Virus record (IMG/VR): IMGVR_UViG_3300025120_000124
Span: 1-44,185 of that record
Reading direction: 5' to 3' (one strand)
DNA: 44,185 nt
DNA from: a virus
Made by a program: the position numbers and the translations under genes
Shown here: piece after piece, positions 11,001 to 18,848 of the stretch
How positions within the stretch are numbered: position 1 is the first letter of the stretch
How the letters are laid out: every line of letters begins with the position of its first letter
Notes under the pieces: model-generated
Told to the model about the DNA's origin: nothing
The model's database searches: none
The model's input: the letters and a program-made list of their open reading frames with translations, nothing else

Positions 11001-14000
11001 AGATGATAGTTAGGGTTCACTCACCTATGGAGGGCAGAAAAATGGATCCAGATTCAAAAAAACTTAGATACGAGGTGGTAAAAGCGCTTGTTGACGCTCA
11101 CAACAGAAACCCCAAAAATAAGGACAACCAGTACGTTGTGGCTCAAGTTGGGCAAATGTATTATGCCTTTAATCAGGTTATGGCTTATAGGTTAAATGAT
11201 GGCGGCAAGATGAAAAGAAAGCCATACACCCCTTGGCATCCCTTGATGAGGCAGGTTATGCAAGAGGGGTCTTACAAAAACCTTAGCAAAGCCCTCATGC
11301 CGATTGACTCGCCATATTCCGTTGCAATAGACATCACAGCTCAGCAAGTAGAGGCCACTGGCGGCAAGATCAGCAGACAGCAGGAGATGGAGATGGAGGG
11401 GCGAGCGTCTAGCAAATTAAGGCAGTTGGAGTTTGACTTCTTTAACGACAACGACCTCAAGGTGAATGCATTGGATTCAAAGTTGTACAGAGATAGAGCT
11501 CCAGAGGAGGCGCTTCAAATCAAAGGGGGCGGCTTGATTACCAACGAGATAACTAACCAAGCTCTAAGCACTGACGCAGCTTCACGAAGAGTCATGGGTA
11601 AAGGCAAGAGCCCTGCACCTGGAGACAAGGTTGGTATTAGGCTGAACCTCAATGTGTTAAAGAACACAGGGGTGCCAGTGCAGACGATACACGACAAGAC
11701 AGCCACGGGTGAGGCGCTTCAATATGCTCCTGTTGTTCGTGTAAGCAACGTAAACCTCAACGTAAATCAAAACGCTAGAAACAAGATTGTAACCTTCCAG
11801 GAGAATAAGTTCCCAATGGCCAGTGTCGATGGAGAGCTGGTAAGCACCAACATGGATGAGATTTCATACGAAGGCGTCAAGGCTGTGTTCAATCCGTTCA
11901 AACACAACACGTTTGTAGATGTAGCGGGGAGACCGATTAAGTCAGCCGAAGGCGCTGTTGTGGTTGGTAGCAACGTTTACCTCACTGGTAAGATCGAATA
12001 CCTCGATTACAGCGACCCTGTTGTTGAGGCGGGTAGAGGAGAGACCGAAGCTCAAAGAGCTAAGCGCGTCAAGCGAGGCCCGAAGTATGATGCTGCTGTA
12101 AGGAGGTTCAGGGCTTACTCAGAGGCTGCCCTTGGTGTAAAGTACAATAGTGTGGAGCAGGCTGAGGCAGCTTACAACGACATGGATGTAACCTCTCAGG
12201 TTGCTCTGGACAAGTCAGAGGTAGCAGCTAACGCAGAAGAAGCTATTAAGCAGGGTAGGGCATCAGCTAGAATCAGACAGACGGCTGGAAGGACCGCCAC
12301 CTTGTACGACAATGTAAGGAATGAGATCCTGGGTAATCCAGAGAACTATATCTCGCAGCAAAACATCAAGGACTCAAGAGACAAACTGTCTTCTATGGCG
12401 ACTGGGGATCTGATGGAGATCATGACAGACGAGGCTATAGGTAGGTTGTCCCAGAGGAATGACGACATGGGTGTGCTTGCAGGCATCGAGCTCATTAACA
12501 GAGCCGTTGCAGAAGGTAACGCAGAAGCCATCCCGTCTATCATCTCTGAGCTGTCTAAGATTGGAACCACGGCTGGACGCCTTTTAAGGCACTTTGCTGA
12601 GCTTAAGTCGTCAACTCCAGCTGGAATGGTCATGATGATCGAGAAAGCTGTTGAGAACGGCGGTAATACGCTCTCAGACACGCAGAAGCAAAAGCTAGTT
12701 GACTTGTCTGCAAAGATGATGGAAGCGAACGCCAAGGTAAGAAAGCTCATGGAGCAAGGCATCCGAGGTGAAGACGTCGATGCTGAGCTGGAGGCTGAAG
12801 TAAAGCGGCTCAAGGAGGTCGAGAAAAATTTAGAGACCTTTACAAACGCTGTAATTGAAAGAGGCTGGGGTTCTATTGGGTCTATGCTTATTCAGGGTAA
12901 TCTTCTGACCCCTATGTCTCAGATCACAAACGTCGTAGCAAACCTTTACAACGCTGCGCTCATGCTTCCAAGAGATATCATAGCGCTACCAATAGAAAGG
13001 CTCGTAAATGTATTTGGGTACGATTCACCAATGAAAAGAAACTACTCTGTCAATGCATACATGTATGGGCTAAGAAAGTTTGGTGCGGGATTTGTTGAGT
13101 CGTTGGAAGCGGTTGTCACTGGCCAGGAGAAAGACGTAACTGAGTGGAGAATACACAGAGGGTTTGCACCTTTTAGATCTCTTATGTCAGCGTTTGGAAA
13201 GGGAGAGGAACTGCCTCTAGGTCCTGACGGCAAGGCTAGCATGAGTCAAAGATCTAAGCTTTTTATCCAGGGGACCCTGGGTATCCCAGCAGAGACTATG
13301 TTTAGGTTCTTGGGTGTTGGTGACACCCCGTTCAGAAGAGGAGTTGAAGGGATAGAAGTTTACCAAGAGGCGCTTGCCAGAGGGCTCAAGGGTGAGGAAC
13401 TTTCAAGGTTTCTCAAGCACCCACCAATGAATGTAAGAGAGCGGGCTGAGTCAGAGGGAAGAAAGCTTACGTTCCAAGAGCAAGGTGTAGCTTCAGAGCT
13501 AGGAGAAGGGTTTGTAAACTTTGTTCAGAAGTCAGCAGGCAGGATATTTAACTTCCTTCCAGGTGTCAACGGCCAGGAGTTTGCTAAGTTCTTGGTTCGC
13601 AGCCAGATGCCTTATGTCAGAACTCCAGCTAACATTTTGTACGAGACGCTTACGTTTACTTCACCTGTGATTGCGATCCCAAGAATGATGTCTGATCTTA
13701 AAAGAGGAGACTCTAGGTCAGCAGCACAAAACATGGGGAAGCTCATCATGGGCCAGAGTGTGGCTTACGCAGCTGAGATATTCATCAGAGAGGGTATCAT
13801 ATCTGGTGCTCTTGAGATTGGTGATGACGAAGAAAGAAACATGGCTTACGATCAGTTTCCTCCAAACTCTGTAAACATATCAGCGCTGAAGAGATTTATG
13901 TCTGGTGGTACAGCTTCAAAGCAAGCAGACGACTACTTCATGAGCTATCAAAAGCTCGGTATATTCGGTGCTATCATAGGAGCTAGGGTAAAAGCTACCA

Positions 14001-14938
14001 GTGCCTCAGACCCAGGACTAGGCGAGGATCCGTTTATTGCGAATAGAATGGTTCGGGATGCATTTGGTGTTACCGCTTTCAGCACCATGGCACACATGAT
14101 GGACCAAAGCTTTTTGCAAGGGGTAAGCAGCTTTACTGAGTTGCTGTCCGCTGGAGATGCTGACGACTTCGAGAGAAAGTTTGAAAGATGGGCTTCATCC
14201 ACTTTCTCGGCTGTATCTTCAACCGTTCTGCCAAACACGCTATCTGCCCTGTACAAGCAGGATAGAGAGTACCTTCCAGACACAAGGGTATCTAAGGACA
14301 AACCGCTGGAAGAGAGGATCATGCAGAGGTTCAGATACACGCTGCTGGACAGAACGTTTAATCTTGGTGACGCCCCAATCAGAGTGAACTGGAAGGGCGA
14401 GCCTATCAGACAGAAGCCTACAGGCGCTATCCCTGGGGGGTACTACCTGTTCGATGTGTTCAAAGCAAGACAGGGTGAAGCCGATGAAGTTTCTAACGAG
14501 GTGTGGAGGCTGTATGAGCAGACAGAAGAGCTCACAAAGGCCTGCGGTACACCGTACTTTGCTACCACTAGAAAGATGGCACCACCTAAGATTAAAACCA
14601 AGAAAGAAAAAGCTGCTCTTGCTGCAATCGGAAGAGACTACACGTTCCTAAACGACGCAGACTTCATGAGTGGCAAGGTAAGGTTCTCCATCGAAGACAT
14701 CAACGAGCTTGCACGTATTGCCAACTCAGCTAGATACGAGGCGCTCCTCGACCTTACCCGATCAGAAGGTTATGCTGGAATGGATGACTCGGATAAGCTT
14801 GAGGCCATGAATAAGATTGGTGATTCATTCAACGGACTTAAAGAGTTTGGTGAAGACAGGATGTTTAAAGAACACACTATCAAGGTGTTAGATATAATGC
14901 AAAAAATATATGATAATGAGCGACAAGAAGAAAATTAA
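5084..14938 (+). CDS. Giant polyvalent inner virion protein (3284 residues)
   Basis: One uninterrupted frame of 9.9 kb. Visible segments: an acidic N-terminus; hydrophobic Gly/Ala stretches at about residues 496-523 and 619-668 (EGLEELATTAVQ is typical of phage large polyvalent proteins); a long coiled-coil region at about 770-940; an ETVLEEVIHSAI helix at 1217-1228 that resembles a zincin helix but lacks the first His; and a C-terminal region from about 2590 (QGNLLTPMSQITNVVANLY) like the large-polyvalent-protein-associated domain common at phage C-termini. The motif GRAS[ANS][KR][MLI] occurs five times (1365, 1547, 1596, 2106, 2391). The size and place fit a DNA-ejection protein carried in the capsid, possibly with enzymatic domains; this role is inferred. 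Confidence 0.8.
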   Translation: MNEENTQVENQEEQSFVDELYTSLQGEERGWDKDLFAERVSGDQEYNDKIYGLLGEQDFTQEDFQYATGIKKKEEPEDSSGQNLESLSDLNAEQLASFFPEGTPEYMLDIYATSYDFEEDDFDEQVVAQYQTSLDKMLREQNPSIYDSYQGIPVSDLQGAQKTAYETALGSYESEATKDILTSGSKKRELQLMEEERFKESIVAAEDIKNETGYNVRSAGMDLSKRAQEEHRAFVESTISGEDYKNFVKADLDAAQPYMSFDAQGKPLAEDDPNRTVFIPVDAAKKFSASGSFKYAGKGDSHRAVRYSGDYDAVTSQSMNNNGIQTSVDGITMKASEWKKIVQNSALKNVNEKFQGESLAAMKQEVLDSLEEGLADDNEVLETLDDYFFNQFGLNLNLDGDGRYNEAWLISDMARGLYQGGVDLLSNPVEYLVASVSDVVTGNNTEEKVRRMNALDAEEVRGNMTVVPKGIGESFGDGDIYNGFRQSAVGLAETLPTVGLVVASSALGVPMVGTAMLGVSSGVNAWSDSKNEDDTLIALGKSPIYENEMQRLGASVLTGGTEAGFALVGSAIFSRAALSASSAYSGASTLAKAQGRAMTKEMAKGFLKHYGLSAGTEGLEELATTAVQMVGSAYISGRSIDTDELVNGMVDSFIVGALAGGVFEYSGSKFGQARAAMNARGDMSNLQAESEARSIVRGLEAQIQQAEPGSKERKGLEAQLTGVQSNLAKRNASRQPFYDMLAVRHPSELNNVSELDIKIEHAYRQFESSTNAEQQAIHKATFDQLVIERSEITGKFSQESTELTQEEQDVATNMLRSSVETSLVSEAQMAQNAVEILEERIANGQSVSPVSLREARAAANDAQAKSENAQTAKNRLKEAEQLLAESVTDESLAEVERATASLNDALGMAQNRSGDVTAAADMIRDRVMDSKARGTDSWVTDAVSNMDNSSLSQTQIDQIFESDNFAMLTAENPYGKAELSDKENAERNEKAKKYLEEQGLTFHEIKGKYKNGENSFLVEGMTVEQSAEFAKIFEQESVAHKNGLVKGDGKINLFEGGVEKNDAATDFFSAIKDAEGNVVKFGMTPGATYQDSKGKTITKDEYTEGNNVVVSGKDSKGVEGRFTDFSSDPDAGMEIPDDALSGLNQKQRTFLRNAMESLRKIHPGLTLRMHDKASMDAFQSDAGGYWDGQMMHISVDNILSNMDSEVEFLGKVKTFEETVLEEVIHSAISPMLETMGPAGRSRLLNDLEAIVKKDVSLRQRAATKERSEKQRLLADGYTEVQAEAIAADERITELISAIASNSDALNIGTVQKWRLWLNKLMKPTNKGFVISSDSSALSIANAFSNAVADGSHVSVQSRVVKGDAGRASAKMMRPQDLPMDEKFEVSYWRASSYTGISKLQTATFNGKWHFINTWNQRTLGGSMADKMSGVEFVSGPNKGTRIDADQMANWNLKKPMTRGDKMAADQKKRTGLIVAGNTLLDKVQQLRKKEEGADYVPYMTSSEAKILEALDIEVDENNPRQFRTLTEEQLRDAESILFGDAQAKERGRASNKLNSKGETISEEFKRKRAEGVKRSSRSAIEIFIDEERENIRRGEGRASNKISDELRNRPGVVEDSVRKKAEDFSKAYGLTKEEFEQMLKSSKATMYHLATAESVAEINQAYADVHGKEIRFQDLSSAEKLKMFQEDDAVKETIVRAMTDDIEYSLKMMEDEGYENPENFFKEYEAAKGEFLTELSGLFSNIAVEQFSPVFDTIVAATSPGMAAKGNMIMAMNIFHNALVSYKRNYTPGKPFDFIPKDLISEFKEKSGGRYREMISATGRTIPTIGTTLESVNSLFNRYLSEDGQFNADGFMNDMSQRGEKKRDLPVMADEMSTRSMGAPKIGSFAVTMFGDVGSNFLTQDIHLMDQLGVFTGEMGLPRGATISLNRAKVVELLNKVNPKDRKGLRNKTIFQELHDLAQDESATPTQRNRAKEMIVRVHSPMEGRKMDPDSKKLRYEVVKALVDAHNRNPKNKDNQYVVAQVGQMYYAFNQVMAYRLNDGGKMKRKPYTPWHPLMRQVMQEGSYKNLSKALMPIDSPYSVAIDITAQQVEATGGKISRQQEMEMEGRASSKLRQLEFDFFNDNDLKVNALDSKLYRDRAPEEALQIKGGGLITNEITNQALSTDAASRRVMGKGKSPAPGDKVGIRLNLNVLKNTGVPVQTIHDKTATGEALQYAPVVRVSNVNLNVNQNARNKIVTFQENKFPMASVDGELVSTNMDEISYEGVKAVFNPFKHNTFVDVAGRPIKSAEGAVVVGSNVYLTGKIEYLDYSDPVVEAGRGETEAQRAKRVKRGPKYDAAVRRFRAYSEAALGVKYNSVEQAEAAYNDMDVTSQVALDKSEVAANAEEAIKQGRASARIRQTAGRTATLYDNVRNEILGNPENYISQQNIKDSRDKLSSMATGDLMEIMTDEAIGRLSQRNDDMGVLAGIELINRAVAEGNAEAIPSIISELSKIGTTAGRLLRHFAELKSSTPAGMVMMIEKAVENGGNTLSDTQKQKLVDLSAKMMEANAKVRKLMEQGIRGEDVDAELEAEVKRLKEVEKNLETFTNAVIERGWGSIGSMLIQGNLLTPMSQITNVVANLYNAALMLPRDIIALPIERLVNVFGYDSPMKRNYSVNAYMYGLRKFGAGFVESLEAVVTGQEKDVTEWRIHRGFAPFRSLMSAFGKGEELPLGPDGKASMSQRSKLFIQGTLGIPAETMFRFLGVGDTPFRRGVEGIEVYQEALARGLKGEELSRFLKHPPMNVRERAESEGRKLTFQEQGVASELGEGFVNFVQKSAGRIFNFLPGVNGQEFAKFLVRSQMPYVRTPANILYETLTFTSPVIAIPRMMSDLKRGDSRSAAQNMGKLIMGQSVAYAAEIFIREGIISGALEIGDDEERNMAYDQFPPNSVNISALKRFMSGGTASKQADDYFMSYQKLGIFGAIIGARVKATSASDPGLGEDPFIANRMVRDAFGVTAFSTMAHMMDQSFLQGVSSFTELLSAGDADDFERKFERWASSTFSAVSSTVLPNTLSALYKQDREYLPDTRVSKDKPLEERIMQRFRYTLLDRTFNLGDAPIRVNWKGEPIRQKPTGAIPGGYYLFDVFKARQGEADEVSNEVWRLYEQTEELTKACGTPYFATTRKMAPPKIKTKKEKAALAAIGRDYTFLNDADFMSGKVRFSIEDINELARIANSARYEALLDLTRSEGYAGMDDSDKLEAMNKIGDSFNGLKEFGEDRMFKEHTIKVLDIMQKIYDNERQEEN

Positions 14939-15353
14939 AAACACAGGCCTAGGTAAATGGCTGAAGTCTAAGGCACCAAACGTTTTGAGCGTGGTTGGGG
15001 ATTTGCTCCCAGATCAAGGAGCGTTGGGCATGGTAAAGAATCTGATTGACAAAGATCCAGACGTAGACACCAATGAAGGTATAGCTGCAGTTGATGCAGA
15101 AATAAAGTTCCAAGAGAATGTTACGGAGCGATGGAAAGCTGACATGGGTAGCGACGTCAAGCTGGCCAAGATGATACGACCAGTGACATTGATAGCGCTG
15201 ATGTCTATGTTTATGATCACGATGATGATCGACAGCATGGACAACGTAGCATTTAACGTAAAAGATTCCTACGTATCTTTGCTTGAGATCCTAATGCTTA
15301 CTGCATTTGGCGCATACTTCGCTGGAAGAACTATTGAAAAAGCCAAACGATGA
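14910..15353 (+). CDS. Holin-like membrane protein
   Basis: 147 residues with an amphipathic N-terminus and two clear membrane segments at about 90-109 (IRPVTLIALMSMFMITMMI) and 121-139, then a short basic tail (GRTIEKAKR). The RPxTL entry and the AYFAGRTIEK ending match the pattern of the three-TM holins first named in gene transfer agents (PF11351-like). It overlaps the end of the giant gene by 29 bases; an in-frame ATG at 14916 could be the true start. It would form the inner-membrane lesion for the M15 endolysin encoded at 32.7 kb. Confidence 0.7.
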   Translation: MIMSDKKKIKNTGLGKWLKSKAPNVLSVVGDLLPDQGALGMVKNLIDKDPDVDTNEGIAAVDAEIKFQENVTERWKADMGSDVKLAKMIRPVTLIALMSMFMITMMIDSMDNVAFNVKDSYVSLLEILMLTAFGAYFAGRTIEKAKR

Positions 15354-15511
15354 AAATTAACAAGTCATACAAAAAGGGTGGGTCAGTAAAAGATGCTTGC
15401 TACCACAAAGTCAAGGCTGGAGAAAAGGTATTCCCAAGCGCATATGCTAGCGGCAGGATCGCCAAGTGTAGGAAGATGGGAGCAGCCAACTACGGTAAGG
15501 GAAAGAAGTAA
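15350..15511 (+). CDS. Small conserved basic protein (53 residues)
   Basis: ATG at 15350 overlaps the holin stop (ATGA), and the TAA shares its last base with the next ATG at 15511. The product has a YKKGGSV N-terminal motif, two Cys and a VFPSAYASGRIAKCRK core. A core of this type (WPSAYASGxLVKCRK) recurs in short proteins of marine phages and archaeal viruses and as a module in larger ones. Function is unknown; its small size, high charge and late-gene position suggest a virion or DNA-condensing accessory. Confidence 0.75.
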   Translation: MKINKSYKKGGSVKDACYHKVKAGEKVFPSAYASGRIAKCRKMGAANYGKGKK

Positions 15512-16059
15512 TGGCTGTACGCAAGACAGCAAAGGGCATGGCGCTAAAGCGCTGGTTCAAGGAGAAGTGGACGACCCCCAGAGGCAAGAAGGGGTACAGC
15601 GGCAGCGATCGCACCTTCCGCCCTACTGTTCGCGTATCAAAAGACACACCGTCTACATGGAGTGAGCTGTCTCCTTCTGAAAAGGCTAGAGCTGCAAAGG
15701 AAAAGAAGCAGAAGGGCAGGGTGTCTCGCTACAAAAAGAAAAAGAAGGCTATGGAAGGTATGAAAGTCATGAAGAAGGGTGGTAGAACCCAGACGATGCC
15801 CAAGATGAAGATGGGGGTTCACAAGAGCAGAAAGGGTGGACTCACAGCAGCTGGTGTGGCTGCATACAGAAGAGCCAACCCAGGGAGCAAGCTTAAGACA
15901 GCCGTGACCACCAAGCCATCAAAGCTCAAGGCTGGCAGTAAGGCGGCCAAAAGACGCAAATCTTTCTGCGCTCGCATGAGTGGCATGAAGGGGCCAATGA
16001 AAAAGCCAAACGGCAAACCAACACGCAAGGCTCTGGCACTTAGGAAGTGGAACTGCTAG
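15511..16059 (+). CDS. Lys/Arg-rich phage protein, DUF6321-like C-terminus
   Basis: 182 residues, extremely basic. The N-terminus (LKRWFKEKW, then KGYSGSDRTFRP) resembles a small phage domain of the DUF5872 type. The C-terminal 75 residues (GGLTAAGVAAYRRANPG, RRKSFCARMSGMKG, RKALALRKWNC) match the widespread phage module I recall as DUF6321. A MKKGGRTQ segment repeats the GG-basic motif seen in other late proteins. It ends the rightward block and faces the leftward operon. A nucleic-acid-binding virion role is plausible from charge only. Confidence 0.75.
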   Translation: MAVRKTAKGMALKRWFKEKWTTPRGKKGYSGSDRTFRPTVRVSKDTPSTWSELSPSEKARAAKEKKQKGRVSRYKKKKKAMEGMKVMKKGGRTQTMPKMKMGVHKSRKGGLTAAGVAAYRRANPGSKLKTAVTTKPSKLKAGSKAAKRRKSFCARMSGMKGPMKKPNGKPTRKALALRKWNC

Positions 16060-16061
16060 GT

Positions 16062-16137
16062 CGTCTGGGTGGGGCTTGAACCCACATGTAACCAATTACC
16101 CTTTCTACAAGGTATAAGCTTGAGGGGATACCAGACG
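16062..16137 (-). tRNA. tRNA-like element without a D arm (76 bases)
   Basis: Read on the minus strand there is a perfect 7-bp acceptor-type stem (16131-16137 with 16062-16068, CGTCTGG/CCAGACG), a TA at positions 8-9, and a perfect 5-bp T arm with loop TTCAAGC at 16069-16085. Between them a 6-bp hairpin TACCTT/AGGGTA with loop GTAGAA stands where the anticodon arm belongs, with a six-base loop instead of seven. I find no D arm. A CCA end is not encoded (ACCT follows). It may be a degenerate tRNA, a tRNA mimic or an RNA 3'-end element. No amino acid is assigned. Confidence 0.45.
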
Positions 16138-16143
16138 TGAAGA

Positions 16144-16161
16144 GAGCCCCCGAAGGGGCTC
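16144..16161 (-). terminator. UUCG hairpin at the convergent junction
   Basis: GAGCCCC and GGGGCTC form a perfect 7-bp stem. On the minus strand the loop is TTCG closed by C-G, the very stable tetraloop class. No T-run follows on either strand, so it may be a pause or 3'-end stabiliser and not a classical intrinsic terminator. A second, weaker hairpin (GTTGG/CCAAC, 16192-16206) lies between it and the reductase stop. Confidence 0.6.
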
Positions 16162-16212
16162 CCAGTTACTTCACTTCGCCAATGTAATACAGTTGGCTAA
16201 TCCAACAATGAC

Positions 16213-18102
16213 TTATCGAACGGGACATGCTCCTGTATCGCAATCCTGAATGTCAACCTCAGCCATGCTGATTTGATTGATGTTCGTGATTGGGGTCACC
16301 TTGCTAGACATCTCTTCGTACTGCTCCTTGGTAATCTCTTCCATCGGAGCCTGATCGAAACCATGCTCGTTGTGGAGCAAAAAGGAAACCGACTTCACGT
16401 CAAAGTAGTTTTCGTCCAACCACTTCCTGATATCGTCAAGCTCCTCCTTTCGGTAGTAGATAGTCACAGACACAGAGTTGTCTGACCACTCCTGCTGAAG
16501 GCGCCTGATTACATTCAGTTGGTCTATAGCTGTCATGTCATCTGCGAACATCGTGTTCTCAGGGAATGAACATGGGAAGCTAACCACAACTGTTGAGTGA
16601 TCCTCAGTCCCATCAAAGTTCCTCACATACTCTATGTGAAACCCATTGTCCCTGCACACGCTGACCAGCTCACTATCTGCAGCCATTCTAATTCGTCGAA
16701 TGTAGTACTGGCTGTATCCTGGATGTGCACCTGGTGTAACGCCAGCAAGTAGAGACAGCGTTCCACTGGGCTTGACAGTTGTAAGTTTAATAGATGTGGG
16801 AAATCCGCATAGTCTTGAATATTCTTTATCATAAGCTCTAAGGTATGAATAGCAGTCAGATAGCCAGCTTCTTTGTTCGTCAGAGGCTTGAAGGTATCCA
16901 GTCACCCCAATTCCCATCCGCATGTTCTTGTGCACAATTTCTTCTGTCTCTTTGACAGAGCACTTGATAGCAAGGCTGTGCTTGTTGATTCTGTAAAGAA
17001 GCTTAGCTACATTCTTAAGCTCAAGCTCTGACTCTATGTTTGGAAGATAGATTTCAGCCAAGCAGCAGGTCTCAAAAGGCGCAAGGCTCTGCTCAGCACA
17101 TGGATTGTAGCCCATGACGTCTGGGTCTGGGTACTTGATGTCCCCTGTTCTGCCCATGCGTCTTGATGAGGTGAGGTTAATGAGTCCGTATGGCTCTCCG
17201 TTCCCCTTGTATCCCTCCCAAAACTCTTCTGGGAGCAGACTAACATCATCGCAGGCCACTGAGTTGTTTGACATCGCTCTCCAGTTCGGGATTCCTCCAA
17301 GGTCCCAACGCTTTGCTCGTAGGTATTCGATGTCATCGTGATCTCCTATTGCAATTTGTGCTGATCTGCGGACGTTTCCAGCCACTACGATCTTTGCGAT
17401 TATGTTCATAACGTCAAGACAGTCGATAGGCTTTAGCCTTTGACCGCTTCGCTCATTGAGGATGCGGTTTATCTCTTGCATCCCCCAGATAAGATCATTT
17501 GGTCCAGAGGCTGTACCTCCAAACCCCTTGATCGGAGACCCAGCAGGTCGGATAAGTGAGGTGTCGTATGTAAACCCATCTCCTGTCACAAAGCTAGCCT
17601 CCATGACTCGCTTGAGCAGGTCTGTCCACCCCTCACGTGAGTCAGGTACGATGAAGTCAGCTCCGTTGTCAACGACATGCTGAACCTTAACCTTCTTCTT
17701 AACCTTGGGTAGCTGGTAGACATGCTCCCTTTGGATGTTGTACCCAACACCAGAGCCCAGCATAAGCATCTCAAACGCCCACGTAAACGGTCTGATAGGA
17801 TCGTCAACCACAGTAAAGGCACAGTTCTGAAGAGACGGAAGCCCTAGCTTGTCAACAGTCTTGGTCCCTAGCTGCCATAGAAACCTCCCAGCAACGGTTC
17901 CCTTCAGGTTCATCATCATATCCTTGATGTCCTTCTGGTCATGCTCGTTGAAGTCGCACTTGAGCTGTTTGTTGCAGGCCTCAACTACTCGGTCAATGGT
18001 GTCTTCCCACTCCTCCGTTCCGCTCTTTAGCGGCCTCGAATACGTTCTTTTATAGGTGGCGTATCCCACCTCCCCCCAGGGGATTTTTTGTGTTTCTGTC
18101 AT
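16213..18102 (-). CDS. nrdJ: Adenosylcobalamin-dependent ribonucleoside-triphosphate reductase (class II)
   Basis: Converts ribonucleotides to deoxyribonucleotides for phage DNA synthesis using a cobalamin-derived radical. Family signatures are visible: LQNC with Cys94 (redox Cys), FGGTASGP (substrate loop), NPCAEQSL with Cys335 (thiyl radical Cys) followed by ETCCLAEI (redox partner), KPSGTLSLLAGVTPG, and the C-terminal CDTGACPVR with Cys621 and Cys626 (thioredoxin-recharged pair). At 629 residues it is about 110 shorter than the Lactobacillus monomeric enzyme but keeps all catalytic Cys. It is the last gene of the long leftward operon, 34 bases after the preceding gene. A host or scavenged B12 supply would be needed. 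Confidence 0.93.
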   Translation of the reverse strand: MTETQKIPWGEVGYATYKRTYSRPLKSGTEEWEDTIDRVVEACNKQLKCDFNEHDQKDIKDMMMNLKGTVAGRFLWQLGTKTVDKLGLPSLQNCAFTVVDDPIRPFTWAFEMLMLGSGVGYNIQREHVYQLPKVKKKVKVQHVVDNGADFIVPDSREGWTDLLKRVMEASFVTGDGFTYDTSLIRPAGSPIKGFGGTASGPNDLIWGMQEINRILNERSGQRLKPIDCLDVMNIIAKIVVAGNVRRSAQIAIGDHDDIEYLRAKRWDLGGIPNWRAMSNNSVACDDVSLLPEEFWEGYKGNGEPYGLINLTSSRRMGRTGDIKYPDPDVMGYNPCAEQSLAPFETCCLAEIYLPNIESELELKNVAKLLYRINKHSLAIKCSVKETEEIVHKNMRMGIGVTGYLQASDEQRSWLSDCYSYLRAYDKEYSRLCGFPTSIKLTTVKPSGTLSLLAGVTPGAHPGYSQYYIRRIRMAADSELVSVCRDNGFHIEYVRNFDGTEDHSTVVVSFPCSFPENTMFADDMTAIDQLNVIRRLQQEWSDNSVSVTIYYRKEELDDIRKWLDENYFDVKSVSFLLHNEHGFDQAPMEEITKEQYEEMSSKVTPITNINQISMAEVDIQDCDTGACPVR

Positions 18103-18136
18103 GTTAAAAGTTATTTAGAAAGGGCAGTAAAGATAC

Positions 18137-18640
18137 TCAATAATTGGTATCGTAATCCCATACTCGGTAAGAAACCAAAGACTTGATATCGTGCAACTTA
18201 AGTATCGTTATCACATCCTTCCTGTCTTTGCGCGTGTACTTTTTCAGGTAGGCGTGCTTCTTATCTGTCACTACCTCATCCCTTACGTGCTTCTCACAAA
18301 AGAGCGCTAGCTCCTGCCGATCCACAATGGAGAAGCCACCCTCTTCTGGCATATCGAATGCAATGATTGTTGCACCACCATACATCCATCCTGGCTCTCC
18401 TGCTACGTTCTTAAATTCACACCAGATTTCGTCTGGCAGATTGTTTCCCTTTACGTCTACACCCCACCGACCACCGTCTGGCTTCATAGCCAGCCAGTAG
18501 TCAATGTGTGAGTGTCTATCCTCAGTGTGAGAGGACTTTGTTACCGATAACCCCTTGTGCCTAGCGGACCTCACGAACCTCACCTCTGCCACCCTGCCTG
18601 TTGATCCTGAATAAGCCCTCCTCTTACTGCTTATCGGCAT
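18137..18640 (-). CDS. PD-(D/E)XK nuclease-like phage protein
   Basis: 167 residues. Glu19, Asp47 (HIDYWL) and VDVKG (Asp62, Lys64) are arranged like the catalytic set of PD-(D/E)XK enzymes. The following GEPGWMYGGA and IIAFDM segments resemble a conserved phage protein whose function I do not know. It sits between endonuclease I and the ribonucleotide reductase, so a role in nucleic acid breakdown or processing is reasonable. The fold assignment is inferred from the motif. Confidence 0.6.
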   Translation of the reverse strand: MPISSKRRAYSGSTGRVAEVRFVRSARHKGLSVTKSSHTEDRHSHIDYWLAMKPDGGRWGVDVKGNNLPDEIWCEFKNVAGEPGWMYGGATIIAFDMPEEGGFSIVDRQELALFCEKHVRDEVVTDKKHAYLKKYTRKDRKDVITILKLHDIKSLVSYRVWDYDTNY

Positions 18641-18848
18641 CTTCTAGTCTTTCGTCCAAAGCAGTCATTGCTAAGTCTGCCTCACTCTCGACTATTGCCT
18701 TGAGGTTTGTCAATACAATGTTTAAGTGGTCCCTTGACTCAAGCGGATCCCCGTCATTGCTATGCATGGACTCATAAGCCTCTGTAACTGCATCATGCAT
18801 CCGAATTGTTGCCATCGAATACATCGTCGCCAGTTGATCTAGTTTCAT
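18624..18848 (-). CDS. Small acidic helical protein, unknown
   Basis: 74 residues, mostly helical and acidic toward the end (DERLEDADKQ). It starts 56 bases inside the end of the endonuclease I gene and ends 17 bases inside the next gene, so it is embedded in a tight leftward chain. No family recognised. Confidence 0.5.
   Translation of the reverse strand: MKLDQLATMYSMATIRMHDAVTEAYESMHSNDGDPLESRDHLNIVLTNLKAIVESEADLAMTALDERLEDADKQ

Noticed and set aside
6337-14340. Long leftward open frames opposite the giant gene
   Set aside because: They are antisense shadows with Ser/Leu-rich low-complexity products and no start context or neighbours.
16062-16137. Normal tRNA-Tyr (GTA)
   Set aside because: GTA occurs in the hairpin loop, but the loop has six bases, no D arm exists and the position 32-38 pattern does not fit.
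18624-18848. Treating the 74-residue frame as noise because of its overlaps
   Set aside because: Rejected as noise only in part: it fills the gap between two genes and keeps the operon's spacing, so it is listed with low confidence.
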